Positions 27,095-35,538 of a stretch of DNA of 64,000 bases are shown here, piece by piece. The notes beneath the pieces are model-generated. The model was given only the letters and a program-made list of their open reading frames with translations. It was not told where the DNA came from and made no database searches. This stretch comes from JASGJS01 sp047601185 (GTDB lineage: Bacteria > Pseudomonadota > Gammaproteobacteria > JAURND01). Where the stretch lies: positions 1,426,001 to 1,490,000 of the forward strand of contig JASGJS010000001.1 of assembly GCA_047601185.1 (NCBI GenBank). The letters run 5' to 3'. The translations under genes and the position numbers were made by a program. Position 1 is the first letter of the stretch; each line of letters opens with the position of its first letter.

Positions 27095-27391
27095 TTACAG
27101 TTGATCGCCTGCGAAGTACGCCGCTGCTTTTTTTAAGATGTCACGCTCCATCTGCAAGCGTGCATTTTCTTTCTTTAAACGTTGAATCTCAGCATGGGCA
27201 TCTATTTTTGAGCTTGAGCCTGCGTCAGTTTTTGTATTGGGGCCATATCGCTTTACCCAGCCATGCAGGGTTACCTCATGTACGCCTAGATTACGGGCAG
27301 TAGCAGTTATAGGTTGGTCAGATTCGATAGCAAGTTTTGCCGATGAGCGCTTAAAGTCTTCTGTATATTGCTTAAATTTTCTTTTTTGCAT
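27095..27391 (-). CDS. IS3-family orfA
   Basis: A 98-aa HTH protein ([20 protein letters not shown], then [16 protein letters not shown]) with a C-terminal coiled coil. An A7-G run near its end (minus strand, around 27127) is the expected slippery site. Confidence 0.93.
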   Translation of the reverse strand: MQKRKFKQYTEDFKRSSAKLAIESDQPITATARNLGVHEVTLHGWVKRYGPNTKTDAGSSSKIDAHAEIQRLKKENARLQMERDILKKAAAYFAGDQL

Positions 27392-27443
27392 AGGGTTCTC
27401 CAGTCAAATAATTCTAAGTTATTTGTCCGGAAAAGTGTAGCCA

Positions 27444-27650
27444 CTTCAAAATACTTCGTTTTACCGGGTCAGTCAATGTTTCATAAGCTTCTTGGACTTG
27501 TTTAAATAATTTTTCAGCTTCTTCTTTAGTTAGTCCATTTTGTTTGGCTTTATCTGGATGAGTTTCTTTTGCTCGCTTTCTATAAGCGCTTCTGATTTCC
27601 GCATCAGAGGCATCACGTGAAACACCTAATAATTCATAATAATCTTTCAT
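27444..27650 (-). pseudogene. J-domain (DnaJ-like) protein cut by an IS
   Basis: A complete J-domain: [36 protein letters not shown] with the HPD motif, and [20 protein letters not shown]. The native frame reaches the IS edge at 27443 and the ORF ends within the IS, so everything after the J-domain is lost. J-domains stimulate Hsp70 ATPase. It starts 63 bp after the recombinase gene, on the same strand. Loss of the C-terminal part means that its original partner domain is unknown. Confidence 0.85.
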
Positions 27651-27712
27651 CTCTTTCTCACCTTTATTTAGTTTTAGACTAGACCCCTGCCATATGCCGA
27701 TCCATTCAGAAG

Positions 27713-28681
27713 TTAGCGAAGATAGGTCGATATTTGTTCCGCCCTATAATGCCCCATCTGCTGGCTGACGGATTCTAACACTTTTTGCCACGTCATGTCT
27801 AAACTTTGCATTTCCTTAACCCGCCATTGCGCAAAGGTATGCCTAAGCCCATGCAGCCCCCTGGAGAACCCCAGAGTAGATTTGGAAGCTTGCGACCACA
27901 AATAAGACAACTGTAAACCGGCTGGCAAATTGTAATATTGTTTGGTCACTATATTCTCTTGCTTTCGTTCCCGAAAATCGCATGGTATATCCATCCGGTA
28001 ATAGACCAGAGCTTTAGCTGTCTCCGATGAAATGGTTGAGGTGTATTCATGACCACCCTTGCCGATAAAATTCACTTGTACCCAATCCTCCCGCCCTGCA
28101 AATCGATCAGCATGCAGTTTAGATAACCGCGCATTTCTAATAGGCCGTTCCGTCGCCAAACACAGAGACGCAAAATCTTGAGCACGACAGCCTGACTCCA
28201 AAATAATTTGGGTTGCCAATTGTACCGGCTTGCTGAGGTTTTGTTGAATGGCGATGATTTGTGCTGATGTGTAAGCTCGGCTATTTTGGGGCTTGTCATT
28301 AGGATCAGCACTGCGGGAAGGAACCTCTAATTTGGATACCAATGGCAGGGTCTCTAAAGCTTTGGCATAACCCTGAACAGTTCTGACCCCGATTTTTTCT
28401 GCCAGCCTCTCCCTAATATAGGATTGTGCTTGTTCTGGAGTGATGTCTTTGAGTTTTTTGATGCCATATGTTTTTTGGATAAATTCAGCTGCCCGTCCCA
28501 GGTCACCTTGGTATCGTAGCACGGTACGATCGCTGCGTAACTTGGCACCACTGGCTTTGCTTTTGCCACGATTTGCTTTAGCGGCAATATATTTCTCCGC
28601 TTGGACACGCATCGAATACTTGGCATGGCCCAAAATTTTGGTCTTATTGGATTGTGATTTAGATGATCCTGGGTGCGACAT
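27713..28681 (-). CDS. Tyrosine recombinase (module 2, intact)
   Basis: A 322-aa recombinase. The N-terminal 130 residues form a basic start and a core-binding domain ([20 protein letters not shown]); the catalytic part has [12 protein letters not shown] (box I Arg), [12 protein letters not shown] (HxxR), [10 protein letters not shown] and the nucleophile in TYLR two residues from the end. Its linker SRAYTSAQI and its short tail match the broken recombinase of module 1. The start overlaps the upstream HTH gene by 23 nt. Target site and substrate are unknown. Confidence 0.88.
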   Translation of the reverse strand: MSHPGSSKSQSNKTKILGHAKYSMRVQAEKYIAAKANRGKSKASGAKLRSDRTVLRYQGDLGRAAEFIQKTYGIKKLKDITPEQAQSYIRERLAEKIGVRTVQGYAKALETLPLVSKLEVPSRSADPNDKPQNSRAYTSAQIIAIQQNLSKPVQLATQIILESGCRAQDFASLCLATERPIRNARLSKLHADRFAGREDWVQVNFIGKGGHEYTSTISSETAKALVYYRMDIPCDFRERKQENIVTKQYYNLPAGLQLSYLWSQASKSTLGFSRGLHGLRHTFAQWRVKEMQSLDMTWQKVLESVSQQMGHYRAEQISTYLR

Positions 28682-29171
28682 TGGCTTTTAATTTTTTAAT
28701 GTAACGTTGAATGGTCGACTGTGAGACTGAGGCATTGCGAGCGCTCAACAGCCAATATTTAATGTCGCGTTGAGATGCGCCCGAGCTATATAAAGCCCGA
28801 ACCTCTTGCCGATATTCATCCAACTTGCAGGTGCCTGGCGCGTGAGGATGTTCTTTAGCTATCGCCCGAAGTTTTTTGACTTGTGTCAGGTCTGCTTCAG
28901 CTTGCCGCGATGTCAGAATTTCGAGAGGTAAGTTTTTGCGCAGCCGCTCGCGTCGTATGCGCTTGATAAGCTTTTGTGGGCTTTCACCTCGAAGCAGTGC
29001 ATACTGCAACGCCTGAATTAATTGCCTAAGTTCTGGTGCTTGTGGCGTAGTGCCTAGGCTTTGTGAAACCGTATCCAGGCTTTGATGCAACGCAAAATTT
29101 TCGATGGGCTTGTGGATAAGTGATTCATAAGATGACCCAAATGGCCGATTCAGGGGGGCTGATTCATTCAT
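28659..29171 (-). CDS. HTH protein partnered with the tyrosine recombinase (module 2)
   Basis: A 170-aa protein. The C-terminal 75 residues contain KLDEYRQEVRALYSSGASQR, DIKYWLLSARN and STIQRYIKKLK, homologous to the whole of the module 1 HTH protein; the N-terminal half is an extra helical, Gln-rich region ending in LIKRIRRERLRKNLPLE. Overlap with the recombinase start indicates coupled translation. Confidence 0.78.
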   Translation of the reverse strand: MNESAPLNRPFGSSYESLIHKPIENFALHQSLDTVSQSLGTTPQAPELRQLIQALQYALLRGESPQKLIKRIRRERLRKNLPLEILTSRQAEADLTQVKKLRAIAKEHPHAPGTCKLDEYRQEVRALYSSGASQRDIKYWLLSARNASVSQSTIQRYIKKLKANVAPRII

Positions 29172-29230
29172 GCTTTTAAAAATGCCTAAAATTCTTATAG
29201 ATCAAATATATGGGCACAAAGCAAAATTCC

Positions 29231-29263
29231 AACCCTGACCGCACGGATAGTGCGGTCAGGGTT
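29231..29263. repeat. Perfect 14-bp palindrome upstream of HTH-recombinase module 2
   Basis: AACCCTGACCGCAC (29231-29244) and GTGCGGTCAGGGTT (29250-29263) pair perfectly around a 5-nt loop. A second perfect 7-bp hairpin follows at 29275-29292 (ATGGGCT/AGCCCAT). The location, 60 bp upstream of the HTH gene, parallels the palindrome of module 1, although the sequences differ. Confidence 0.9.
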
Positions 29264-29461
29264 TAAAAAAAAACATGGGCTGTTAAGCCCATACGTTACG
29301 AGCAAATGGTATAAAAGCAATTCGCCGACAATTTGATAGTGCATTCATGTAATCGAGGAGATGAAATTTGTCCCGCAAATGAAGAAATGTTATGATGAAG
29401 CGCATATTGACATGATCGATGTATAAAACTAAGGATTACCACATAACTGAAGGGCACCATA

Positions 29462-31243
29462 ATGAGCGATGATATAAAAACCGTGCAAATGAAACTTCCG
29501 CTTCCTCAATCCGAATTTATTTATCAAATTCCTAGACCTTTACCATTAGATCCAAAAGCTGTTACAGACCCCAGAGAACAAAACGATCTGGCGGGTTGCT
29601 ATGTCGATGGGGTGGGAGGCGTTAAACAAGATGAAATGTTTGCTGCTAAATTATTCAGAAAAGCAGCTGATCAAAAATTAGCCTCGGCGCAATATAATTT
29701 AGGTTTTTGCTATTATGAAGGAATCGGAGTGGAAAAAGATGTCAAGGAAGCTGCACGATACTACCGGCTAGCGGCTGATCAAGGTTTAGCTATGGCACAA
29801 AGTGCTTTGGGTTCCTGCTACATATTAGGCATTGGTGTGGAAGCAAATTCCCAAGAAGGCGTTCGATTGTATGGTTTAGCAGTAGATCAAGGTCTGGCTA
29901 AGGCACAATATTATTTAGGTTTCTGTTATGAGCGGGAAATTGGGGTAGAAAAAGATGGAAAGGAAGCGGTTCGTCTATACCAGTTAGCCACTAATCAAGG
30001 TTTAGTTGAGGCGCAGTATAATTTGGCTATCTGCTATTCGCATGGAATTGGAGTAGAACAGGATAAAAAAGAATCTATTCGGCTATGTCGGTTAGCCGCT
30101 TATCGAGGTTCCGCTAGGGCACAATATTATTTAGGTATCTGCTATGCGAATGGAGTCGGGGTAGAAAAGGATGAAGTAGTGGCCGCTCGATTTTATCAGT
30201 TAGCAGCCGAGCAAAGCTTGGCTTCTGCTCAAAATAATTTAGGGGCTTGCTATGAAAGGGGTATTGGAGTAGAAAAAAATGGAAAAGAAGCTATTCGATT
30301 ATATCGATTAGCTGCCGAACAAGGTCTGGCTTCTGCTCAAAATAATTTGGGTATCTGTTATGAAGATGGACTTGAGGTAGAAAAAGATGAAAAAGAGGCT
30401 GTTCGATTATATCGATTAGCCGCTGGTCAAGATTTGGCTCATGCGCAATACCGTTTAGGTGTCCACTATTATGAAGGAATTGGAGTGGAAAAAGACATAA
30501 AAGAAGCCATTCGATTATATCAGTCAGCAGCTAAGCAGGGTTTTGCTGCCGCTCAAAATGATTTAGCTTTCTGCTATGAGTTTGGAATTGGGGTAGAAAA
30601 AGATACAAAAGAAGCTGTTCGGTTATATCGATTAGCTGCTATGCAAGGTTGGGCTAATGCTCAAAGTAATCTGGGTTTCTGTTATGCCGATGGCGTTGGG
30701 ATAGCAAAAGATGAAAAAAAAGCCGTTCGACAATTTCGATTAGCTGCTGATCAAGGTATGATTAAGCCGCAATGTATTTTAGGTACTTTTTATGAGAATG
30801 GAATTGGTGTGCAACCAGATGTAAAAACAGCCATACGCTATTATTTGATGGCAGCAAATGTACCGCAAACCATGCCCACATTAAGTGAGGCAGCCAACAT
30901 GAAAAAAGCAGAAGAAAATTTATTAGCGTTGAAAGGAAAATATTATGAATTAATTCCATCCATGATTTTCTCTGTTCTAACCAGAGAAAAACAGACCATT
31001 ATTTGGCGAGATGCCTTTTTTAAAAATATGACAGATACAGATCTGAGTTGTGCTCAATATATTGAACACATAAACGAAAGACAAGCGTTGATAGCGCTAG
31101 GTTTGACTGGTTTTCTCCCAGGGGTTTTACAAGAAATAATAAACCAATATGCTATCGAAGGTCCTAAAAAAGAAATAACAGAGCAGTCTGCTGTTAAAGA
31201 ACCTAAAATAGAACCTACCAAAACCAATTGTTTGATTATGTAA
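29462..31243 (+). CDS. Sel1-repeat protein ending in a CaaX box (CLIM), candidate effector
   Basis: A 593-aa protein made of about twelve 36-residue Sel1 repeats between residues 40 and 470, with the consensus AQYNLGxCYxxGIGVEKDxK followed by EAxRLYRLAA. Sel1 repeats form an alpha solenoid for protein binding. A short unrelated C-terminal region (including LSCAQYIEHINERQALIALG) and a charged tail ending TKTNCLIM follow. No signal peptide is seen. The CaaX motif predicts farnesylation in a eukaryotic host. The same last four residues close the ankyrin protein 3 kb away. Preceded by GAAGGG before the ATG. Confidence 0.88.
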   Translation: MSDDIKTVQMKLPLPQSEFIYQIPRPLPLDPKAVTDPREQNDLAGCYVDGVGGVKQDEMFAAKLFRKAADQKLASAQYNLGFCYYEGIGVEKDVKEAARYYRLAADQGLAMAQSALGSCYILGIGVEANSQEGVRLYGLAVDQGLAKAQYYLGFCYEREIGVEKDGKEAVRLYQLATNQGLVEAQYNLAICYSHGIGVEQDKKESIRLCRLAAYRGSARAQYYLGICYANGVGVEKDEVVAARFYQLAAEQSLASAQNNLGACYERGIGVEKNGKEAIRLYRLAAEQGLASAQNNLGICYEDGLEVEKDEKEAVRLYRLAAGQDLAHAQYRLGVHYYEGIGVEKDIKEAIRLYQSAAKQGFAAAQNDLAFCYEFGIGVEKDTKEAVRLYRLAAMQGWANAQSNLGFCYADGVGIAKDEKKAVRQFRLAADQGMIKPQCILGTFYENGIGVQPDVKTAIRYYLMAANVPQTMPTLSEAANMKKAEENLLALKGKYYELIPSMIFSVLTREKQTIIWRDAFFKNMTDTDLSCAQYIEHINERQALIALGLTGFLPGVLQEIINQYAIEGPKKEITEQSAVKEPKIEPTKTNCLIM

Positions 31244-31254
31244 GTAACCTTTTT

Positions 31255-31279
31255 CCCCTCTCGGAGTTTTCCAGAGGGG
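31255..31279 (+). terminator. Hairpin after the Sel1 gene
   Basis: CCCCTCT (31255-31261) pairs with AGAGGGG (31273-31279), extended by GG/CC inside a one-base bulge. It lies 12 bp after the stop. The T4 run lies before, not after, the stem, so the call is moderate. Confidence 0.45.
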
Positions 31280-31450
31280 CAAATCCGACTATCCCGACTC
31301 GACTTGAACGGCCCTTTTGGGGTGATAATTAACACGCGTTGTGCCTTCGAACTAAAAGCCCTCAATGTTAACTAAAATTGAATTGGATCAATTGGTTTTT
31401 TTGAGAAAACATGGTAAATTAAGAAGCTATCAGCTAATTTAACATTTGAA

Positions 31451-32231
31451 ATGGATAATCACTCTCCTGAACCAGAAATTGACCAAAAGAAACTTGACCA
31501 GCTAGCCACAGCTTGGTCTCGTCTGGTCAGCAGTATAATACATGACGTATTAACTCCTTCTCGTCACTATTCAAATGGGTAGCGAGCGTTTATTAAGTCT
31601 GTTACCAAACTTATTAGAGGGGTACCAGCTTGCTGTCGAAAACAAGTTATTGCCAGAAGAGAAAATAGCGCCAAAATCTCTAAAAGCATTAGAGGAGAAT
31701 ATCTTCGCTTCAATACCCATCGAAGCCAAAAAATCCATAGCATTCTTAAATTGTCTCAGCCCTTACAATAAACAGCTCGTCAATCCTGAAATTCCCGCTT
31801 TGTCTATTGTGGATGTTGTCCAAAATGCACTTAAAAGATTTTCTGGGCTCAACCAGGATAAATTCATAACGCATTTAGATTTAAAGTATGATTTTAAAAT
31901 TCAGGTTGCTCAACCTTTCATCGATTGCTTACTTGACCATTTATTACAGAATAGCTATACAGCAATAAAAAAGGGTAACAAGGGAGAGGTCACGATATTG
32001 GCTGAGCAAGATGCTGGCTACAATGTTCTTCGCTTTCAAGATACTGCTACAGGCATGAATCAAGAAACCTTGGGGCATATTTTTAATAAATTTTTTTCTG
32101 TGAGAGAAAATCAAATTGTGCCAGGTTTAGGCTATTGTCGATTAGCCATTCTGCAAGGCGGCGGAGATATCCTATGCGAAGCTATTGAAGGGGAGTATAC
32201 AAGATTTAATATACGCTTTCCAAATTGCTAA
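31451..32231 (+). pseudogene. Histidine kinase, frameshifted inside the H-box
   Basis: The first frame from ATG 31451 reads MDNHSPEPEIDQKKLDQLA to LVSSIIHDVLTPSRHYSNG and stops at 31582. The second frame (31575-32231) carries the rest. Removing one T around 31558-31561 gives HDVLTPLVTIQMGSERLLSL, a normal HisKA phosphoacceptor helix. The C-terminal part is the ATP-binding domain: LLDHLLQNSYTAIKKG (N box), FQDTATGMNQETL (G1-like), and PGLGYCRLAILQGGG (G2). It has no sensor domain, so it would be a soluble kinase. Located just upstream of the methyltransferase, hybrid kinase and regulator genes. Confidence 0.8.
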
Positions 32232-32265
32232 TTTCAATCAAATAATATAGAATATTGCATTTAAG

Positions 32266-33393
32266 GTGGTGAAAAAGTACTCCCAAAATATGGTTGTGGA
32301 GTGCATTAAGCTGAAAATTCTATATGAGACGGAAGATATGAGAGAGATTGCACCAAGTTTTTTTAGAGCTTCTAATCGAAAGATACTGCTGTTGATCAAT
32401 AGCGCGCCTAAGACGCATAACCGTTGTTATTCTAGCGTTCCTACACTCCCCCTAAGAGATGAGGGCAAGCCCAAGAGAGATGCATTTTTAAGAAAATATG
32501 GGCTGCATGATCTTAACTTGGTATGGCCGCAAACCGTTAATTCTTCGCAAACTGAGGTGGATTACGTAAAGAAAAATCCGAAGTCTATTAGCCAAATGTA
32601 TGGTGAATCTGATTTATCAAAATTACCCATTTTTCAGGGAGGATTTATCAATTTTGGTTATTGGCCAAACCCGTTCTTTAATGATAGCAAAATCAGCATT
32701 GAACAAAGGATAGAATGCTCTAAAGAGCTATATAGGGTGATCGGCAATCTTGCTGGCATACTAAAACACTATAGTAGTATACTGGAAGTTGGCTGTGGGC
32801 TTGGTTATGGCACTGCACTTCTTTCACAACAATTTCAACCCAAGTTGGCGATTGGTTTGGATATTTCGCCAGATCAGGTTGCGAGAGCAAAAAAATGCCA
32901 TGTTTCAGGTATTAAATCTGGTAAATTGAGATTTACGATAGGTGAGGCTGAAAGTTTGCCATTTGCAGACCATTCCTTCGATAGCGTAATATCAGTAGAA
33001 GCAGCACAGCATTTTATTTCCATGTCCTCATTCTCAGAAGAGGTTTCCAGGATATTAAAACCCGGTGGAAAACTAGTGATGACAAGTTTCTTTCCTGCAA
33101 ATAAAGAAGGTGTTGAGGCATTAAATGCTATCATTCCAGATTATCATGTGCATGGCAGCCAACATACTATTGATGAAATCCAAGGAAAACTTGCTACAAA
33201 TATGGAAGGTGTAAAAGTAAAAAGTATTGGAGAAAATGTGTGGGATGGGTTTGCAAAATGGTTAGATCAGATTGGATATCAGCATCAATGGACGAAAATA
33301 TGGGGAGCTTTGTACGAAAAAGGATTAATTGACTATGTCATTTATGAAGCGGAAGCGCCAAAAGAAAGTTTACAACTTAAAAGCGGGTTCTAA
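32266..33393 (+). CDS. Class I SAM-dependent methyltransferase
   Basis: A Methyltransf_11/UbiE-like domain: ILEVGCGLGYGTALLSQQF (SAM motif I, about residue 170), AIGLDISPDQVARAK (motif II), EAESLPFADHSFDSVISVEA and ILKPGGKLVMTSF. The C-terminal part resembles small-molecule O- or N-methyltransferases such as those of sterol or antibiotic tailoring. The exact start is uncertain: GTG at 32266 has little ribosome site, and ATG codons at 32290 or 32338 are alternatives. It lies 26 bp before the hybrid kinase gene, so the two are probably co-transcribed, which may tie the product to a signal molecule. Confidence 0.85.
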   Translation: MVKKYSQNMVVECIKLKILYETEDMREIAPSFFRASNRKILLLINSAPKTHNRCYSSVPTLPLRDEGKPKRDAFLRKYGLHDLNLVWPQTVNSSQTEVDYVKKNPKSISQMYGESDLSKLPIFQGGFINFGYWPNPFFNDSKISIEQRIECSKELYRVIGNLAGILKHYSSILEVGCGLGYGTALLSQQFQPKLAIGLDISPDQVARAKKCHVSGIKSGKLRFTIGEAESLPFADHSFDSVISVEAAQHFISMSSFSEEVSRILKPGGKLVMTSFFPANKEGVEALNAIIPDYHVHGSQHTIDEIQGKLATNMEGVKVKSIGENVWDGFAKWLDQIGYQHQWTKIWGALYEKGLIDYVIYEAEAPKESLQLKSGF

Positions 33394-33418
33394 AAACTGA
33401 TGTTTACAGGATGCAGAA

Positions 33419-35317
33419 ATGAAAAGCTTTGAAGGCGACTATGAAATAGCTATATTAAAAAAAATACTGAACACATTGCCTAGCAGTGTTTACATAAAAG
33501 ATATTAATGGGCGTTATGTCTGGCTAAATAAAAAATCTATCGAACAAGTAACATATAAACATCTGATACCTGAATCAATTATTGGGAAAACAGATCTTGA
33601 AGTCTTCCCAGAAGTTGACGCTATAGAGCTTGCAAAAAATGACCGCATGGTGATGGAGACTCAAAAAGGAATTTGTGTTGAAGAAAATGTTATTTTGCCC
33701 AATGGAGAAAAATTAATACAACTTTCCTTTAAGGAGCCATTATATGATGAAAATGACACTCATTTAATTGGTGTTCTTGGTTATACTCTTGAAATAACTG
33801 AGTTAAGAAAGAAGCAGGATGAAATAACTCAATTAAAACTTGAAAATGAATCTTTAAAAGATCAAGAAAAATTTGCAAAATTAGCCAATCAAGTAGTACA
33901 CGACATCCGCTCACCCTTAGCAAGCCTGTTAATGATTGTTAAATCCTGTACTGGAATTCCTGAGGCGGAGCGGATTGCTCTACGCGAAGCTGCGGTCAGC
34001 ATAGGCGATATTGCTAACAATTTGCTCAGTCAATACCAGAAGAAGGCCACAGATATTCCTTCTCAACTTGAGAAGCCGCAATCTATCTTAGTGTCAGCTG
34101 TTTTGATGCAGTTATTAACAGACAAAAAATATCAGTATCGTGACCTCCCAATCAAATTTGACCATCATATCAATGCTACAAGTTATTTTGCTTTTATTAA
34201 GGTTGAACCTAGCTCTTTTAAGAGAATGATTTCAAATCTAATTAATAACGCGGTTGATGCCTTTGAAGATAAAACTGGCACGATAATACTTAAATTAGAT
34301 GCTGACAATAGCCAAGTAAAAGTGATTATTCAGGATGATGGTAAAGGTATCCCTCAAGAACTTTTAAAAAAAATTCAAAGCAATGTTGCAGTCACATATG
34401 GAAAACAATCTGGGCATGGGATTGGATTAACGCAGGTCAGAGAGGCTATAGAAAGAAATCAAGGCCATTTCCATATCGACTCTAAGGTAGGTTTTGGCAG
34501 CTCCGTAACCCTAACTTTCTCAAGGATTATGGCCCCAAATTGGATTGCTGAAGAAATTGTACTACAAAATGATGATATAGTGGTAATTTTAGATGATGAT
34601 CCTTCAATACATCGCGCATGGGATTCTAGATTTGATAGTATTTTAAGGGAACAAAATTTTGAATGTCCTAAGATAAAAATAGTACATTTTCACATTGGGA
34701 TAGAGGCCCTCAATTTTTTGCAAGGGCTATCGAATACAGAGCTCGAAAAAGTGTTTTTATTAACGGATTTCGAGCTATTAAAGCAAGAGATAAACGGACT
34801 TGAAGTAATAGCAAAAAGTCGAGTAAAGCGGTCCACATTAGTGACCAGCCATTTTGCGGAGCTTAAGCTTCAAGAAGAAATAGTGAATTTAGGCGCAAAA
34901 ATTTTGCCAAAGCAGTTGGCTTCAGAGGTAATAATTCAACTTCATGATCCAACCAGTCAAAATGAAATATGCAATCAAAATGCAACTAAAACCGTAGACG
35001 CTGTAATAGTAGATGATGATGTTAATTTCGTCAAAAACCTTACTTTGTTTGTTTTTGAAGATATCGAAGTGGATACGTACGATAATCCTGAGCAATTCTT
35101 AAAAAATATCAAACAATATCCTTTCAATGTTAAAATTTATATGGATAATAACTATTCGACGTCTAATAAAAAAGGGCTAGATATTGCAAAACAACTGCAT
35201 CAATTAGGATATAACCGGCTTTATCTACTTTCTGGAGAAACTTTCGATAAGTCCGAGATTCCTCATTTCCTCACTGTAATAAGAAAAGACGACGTTGAAA
35301 ATATCAGGAATTCGTAA
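33419..35317 (+). CDS. PAS-domain hybrid histidine kinase with two degenerate receiver domains
   Basis: A 632-aa soluble kinase. PAS domain at about 10-125 (PSSVYIKDINGRYVWLNKKS, GKTDLEVFP); a coiled coil; H-box VVHDIRSPLASL with His near 161; N box NLINNAVDAFED; G boxes DDGKGIP and GHGIGLTQVREA. Two receiver-like domains follow: IVVILDDDPSIHRAWDSRF with LLTDFELL, and AVIVDDDVNFVKN with YMDNNY and LYLLSGET. The second keeps an acidic pocket, but its phosphoacceptor position is altered (KIYMDNNY). It sits between a methyltransferase and an LqsR-like regulator, so it may sense a small molecule. Confidence 0.88.
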   Translation: MKSFEGDYEIAILKKILNTLPSSVYIKDINGRYVWLNKKSIEQVTYKHLIPESIIGKTDLEVFPEVDAIELAKNDRMVMETQKGICVEENVILPNGEKLIQLSFKEPLYDENDTHLIGVLGYTLEITELRKKQDEITQLKLENESLKDQEKFAKLANQVVHDIRSPLASLLMIVKSCTGIPEAERIALREAAVSIGDIANNLLSQYQKKATDIPSQLEKPQSILVSAVLMQLLTDKKYQYRDLPIKFDHHINATSYFAFIKVEPSSFKRMISNLINNAVDAFEDKTGTIILKLDADNSQVKVIIQDDGKGIPQELLKKIQSNVAVTYGKQSGHGIGLTQVREAIERNQGHFHIDSKVGFGSSVTLTFSRIMAPNWIAEEIVLQNDDIVVILDDDPSIHRAWDSRFDSILREQNFECPKIKIVHFHIGIEALNFLQGLSNTELEKVFLLTDFELLKQEINGLEVIAKSRVKRSTLVTSHFAELKLQEEIVNLGAKILPKQLASEVIIQLHDPTSQNEICNQNATKTVDAVIVDDDVNFVKNLTLFVFEDIEVDTYDNPEQFLKNIKQYPFNVKIYMDNNYSTSNKKGLDIAKQLHQLGYNRLYLLSGETFDKSEIPHFLTVIRKDDVENIRNS

Positions 35318-35538
35318 TCATATGACAAGGCTGGCATTAGCTCTCACCTTTTTCTAGCTTCCTGGGCTAAAAGTAGTAAGAGAAGTCATTCTTTTACTTT
35401 GTTCTGGTAATGCGTATAATAGATTCAAATTTAGGCAAAATGAACTTGAATGCTATAAAATTTGTCAAATTCAGTGATTTATTCGCCTAGATTGTATTTT
35501 ATTTTCATAATTTATTGAATACTGTTGGAGGAAGCTCC

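Larger units (their letters stand above)
26210..27443 (-). mobile_element. Second IS3-family element, unrelated to copies A-F (about 1234 bp)
   Basis: Ends are TGTCAACACTTTCCCGGACA at the left and, in reverse complement, TGGCTACACTTTTCCGGACA, 20-bp imperfect inverted repeats with the usual TG...CA termini. The flanks (ATG and CTT) do not match, so there is no target duplication and a rearrangement after insertion is likely. Confidence 0.88.

Noticed and set aside
25318..27650. Single J-domain plus ankyrin gene simply interrupted by the IS
   Set aside because: The IS flanks (ATG, CTT) are not a target duplication and direct joining does not keep the frame, so a simple interruption is not supported; kept only as a hypothesis.
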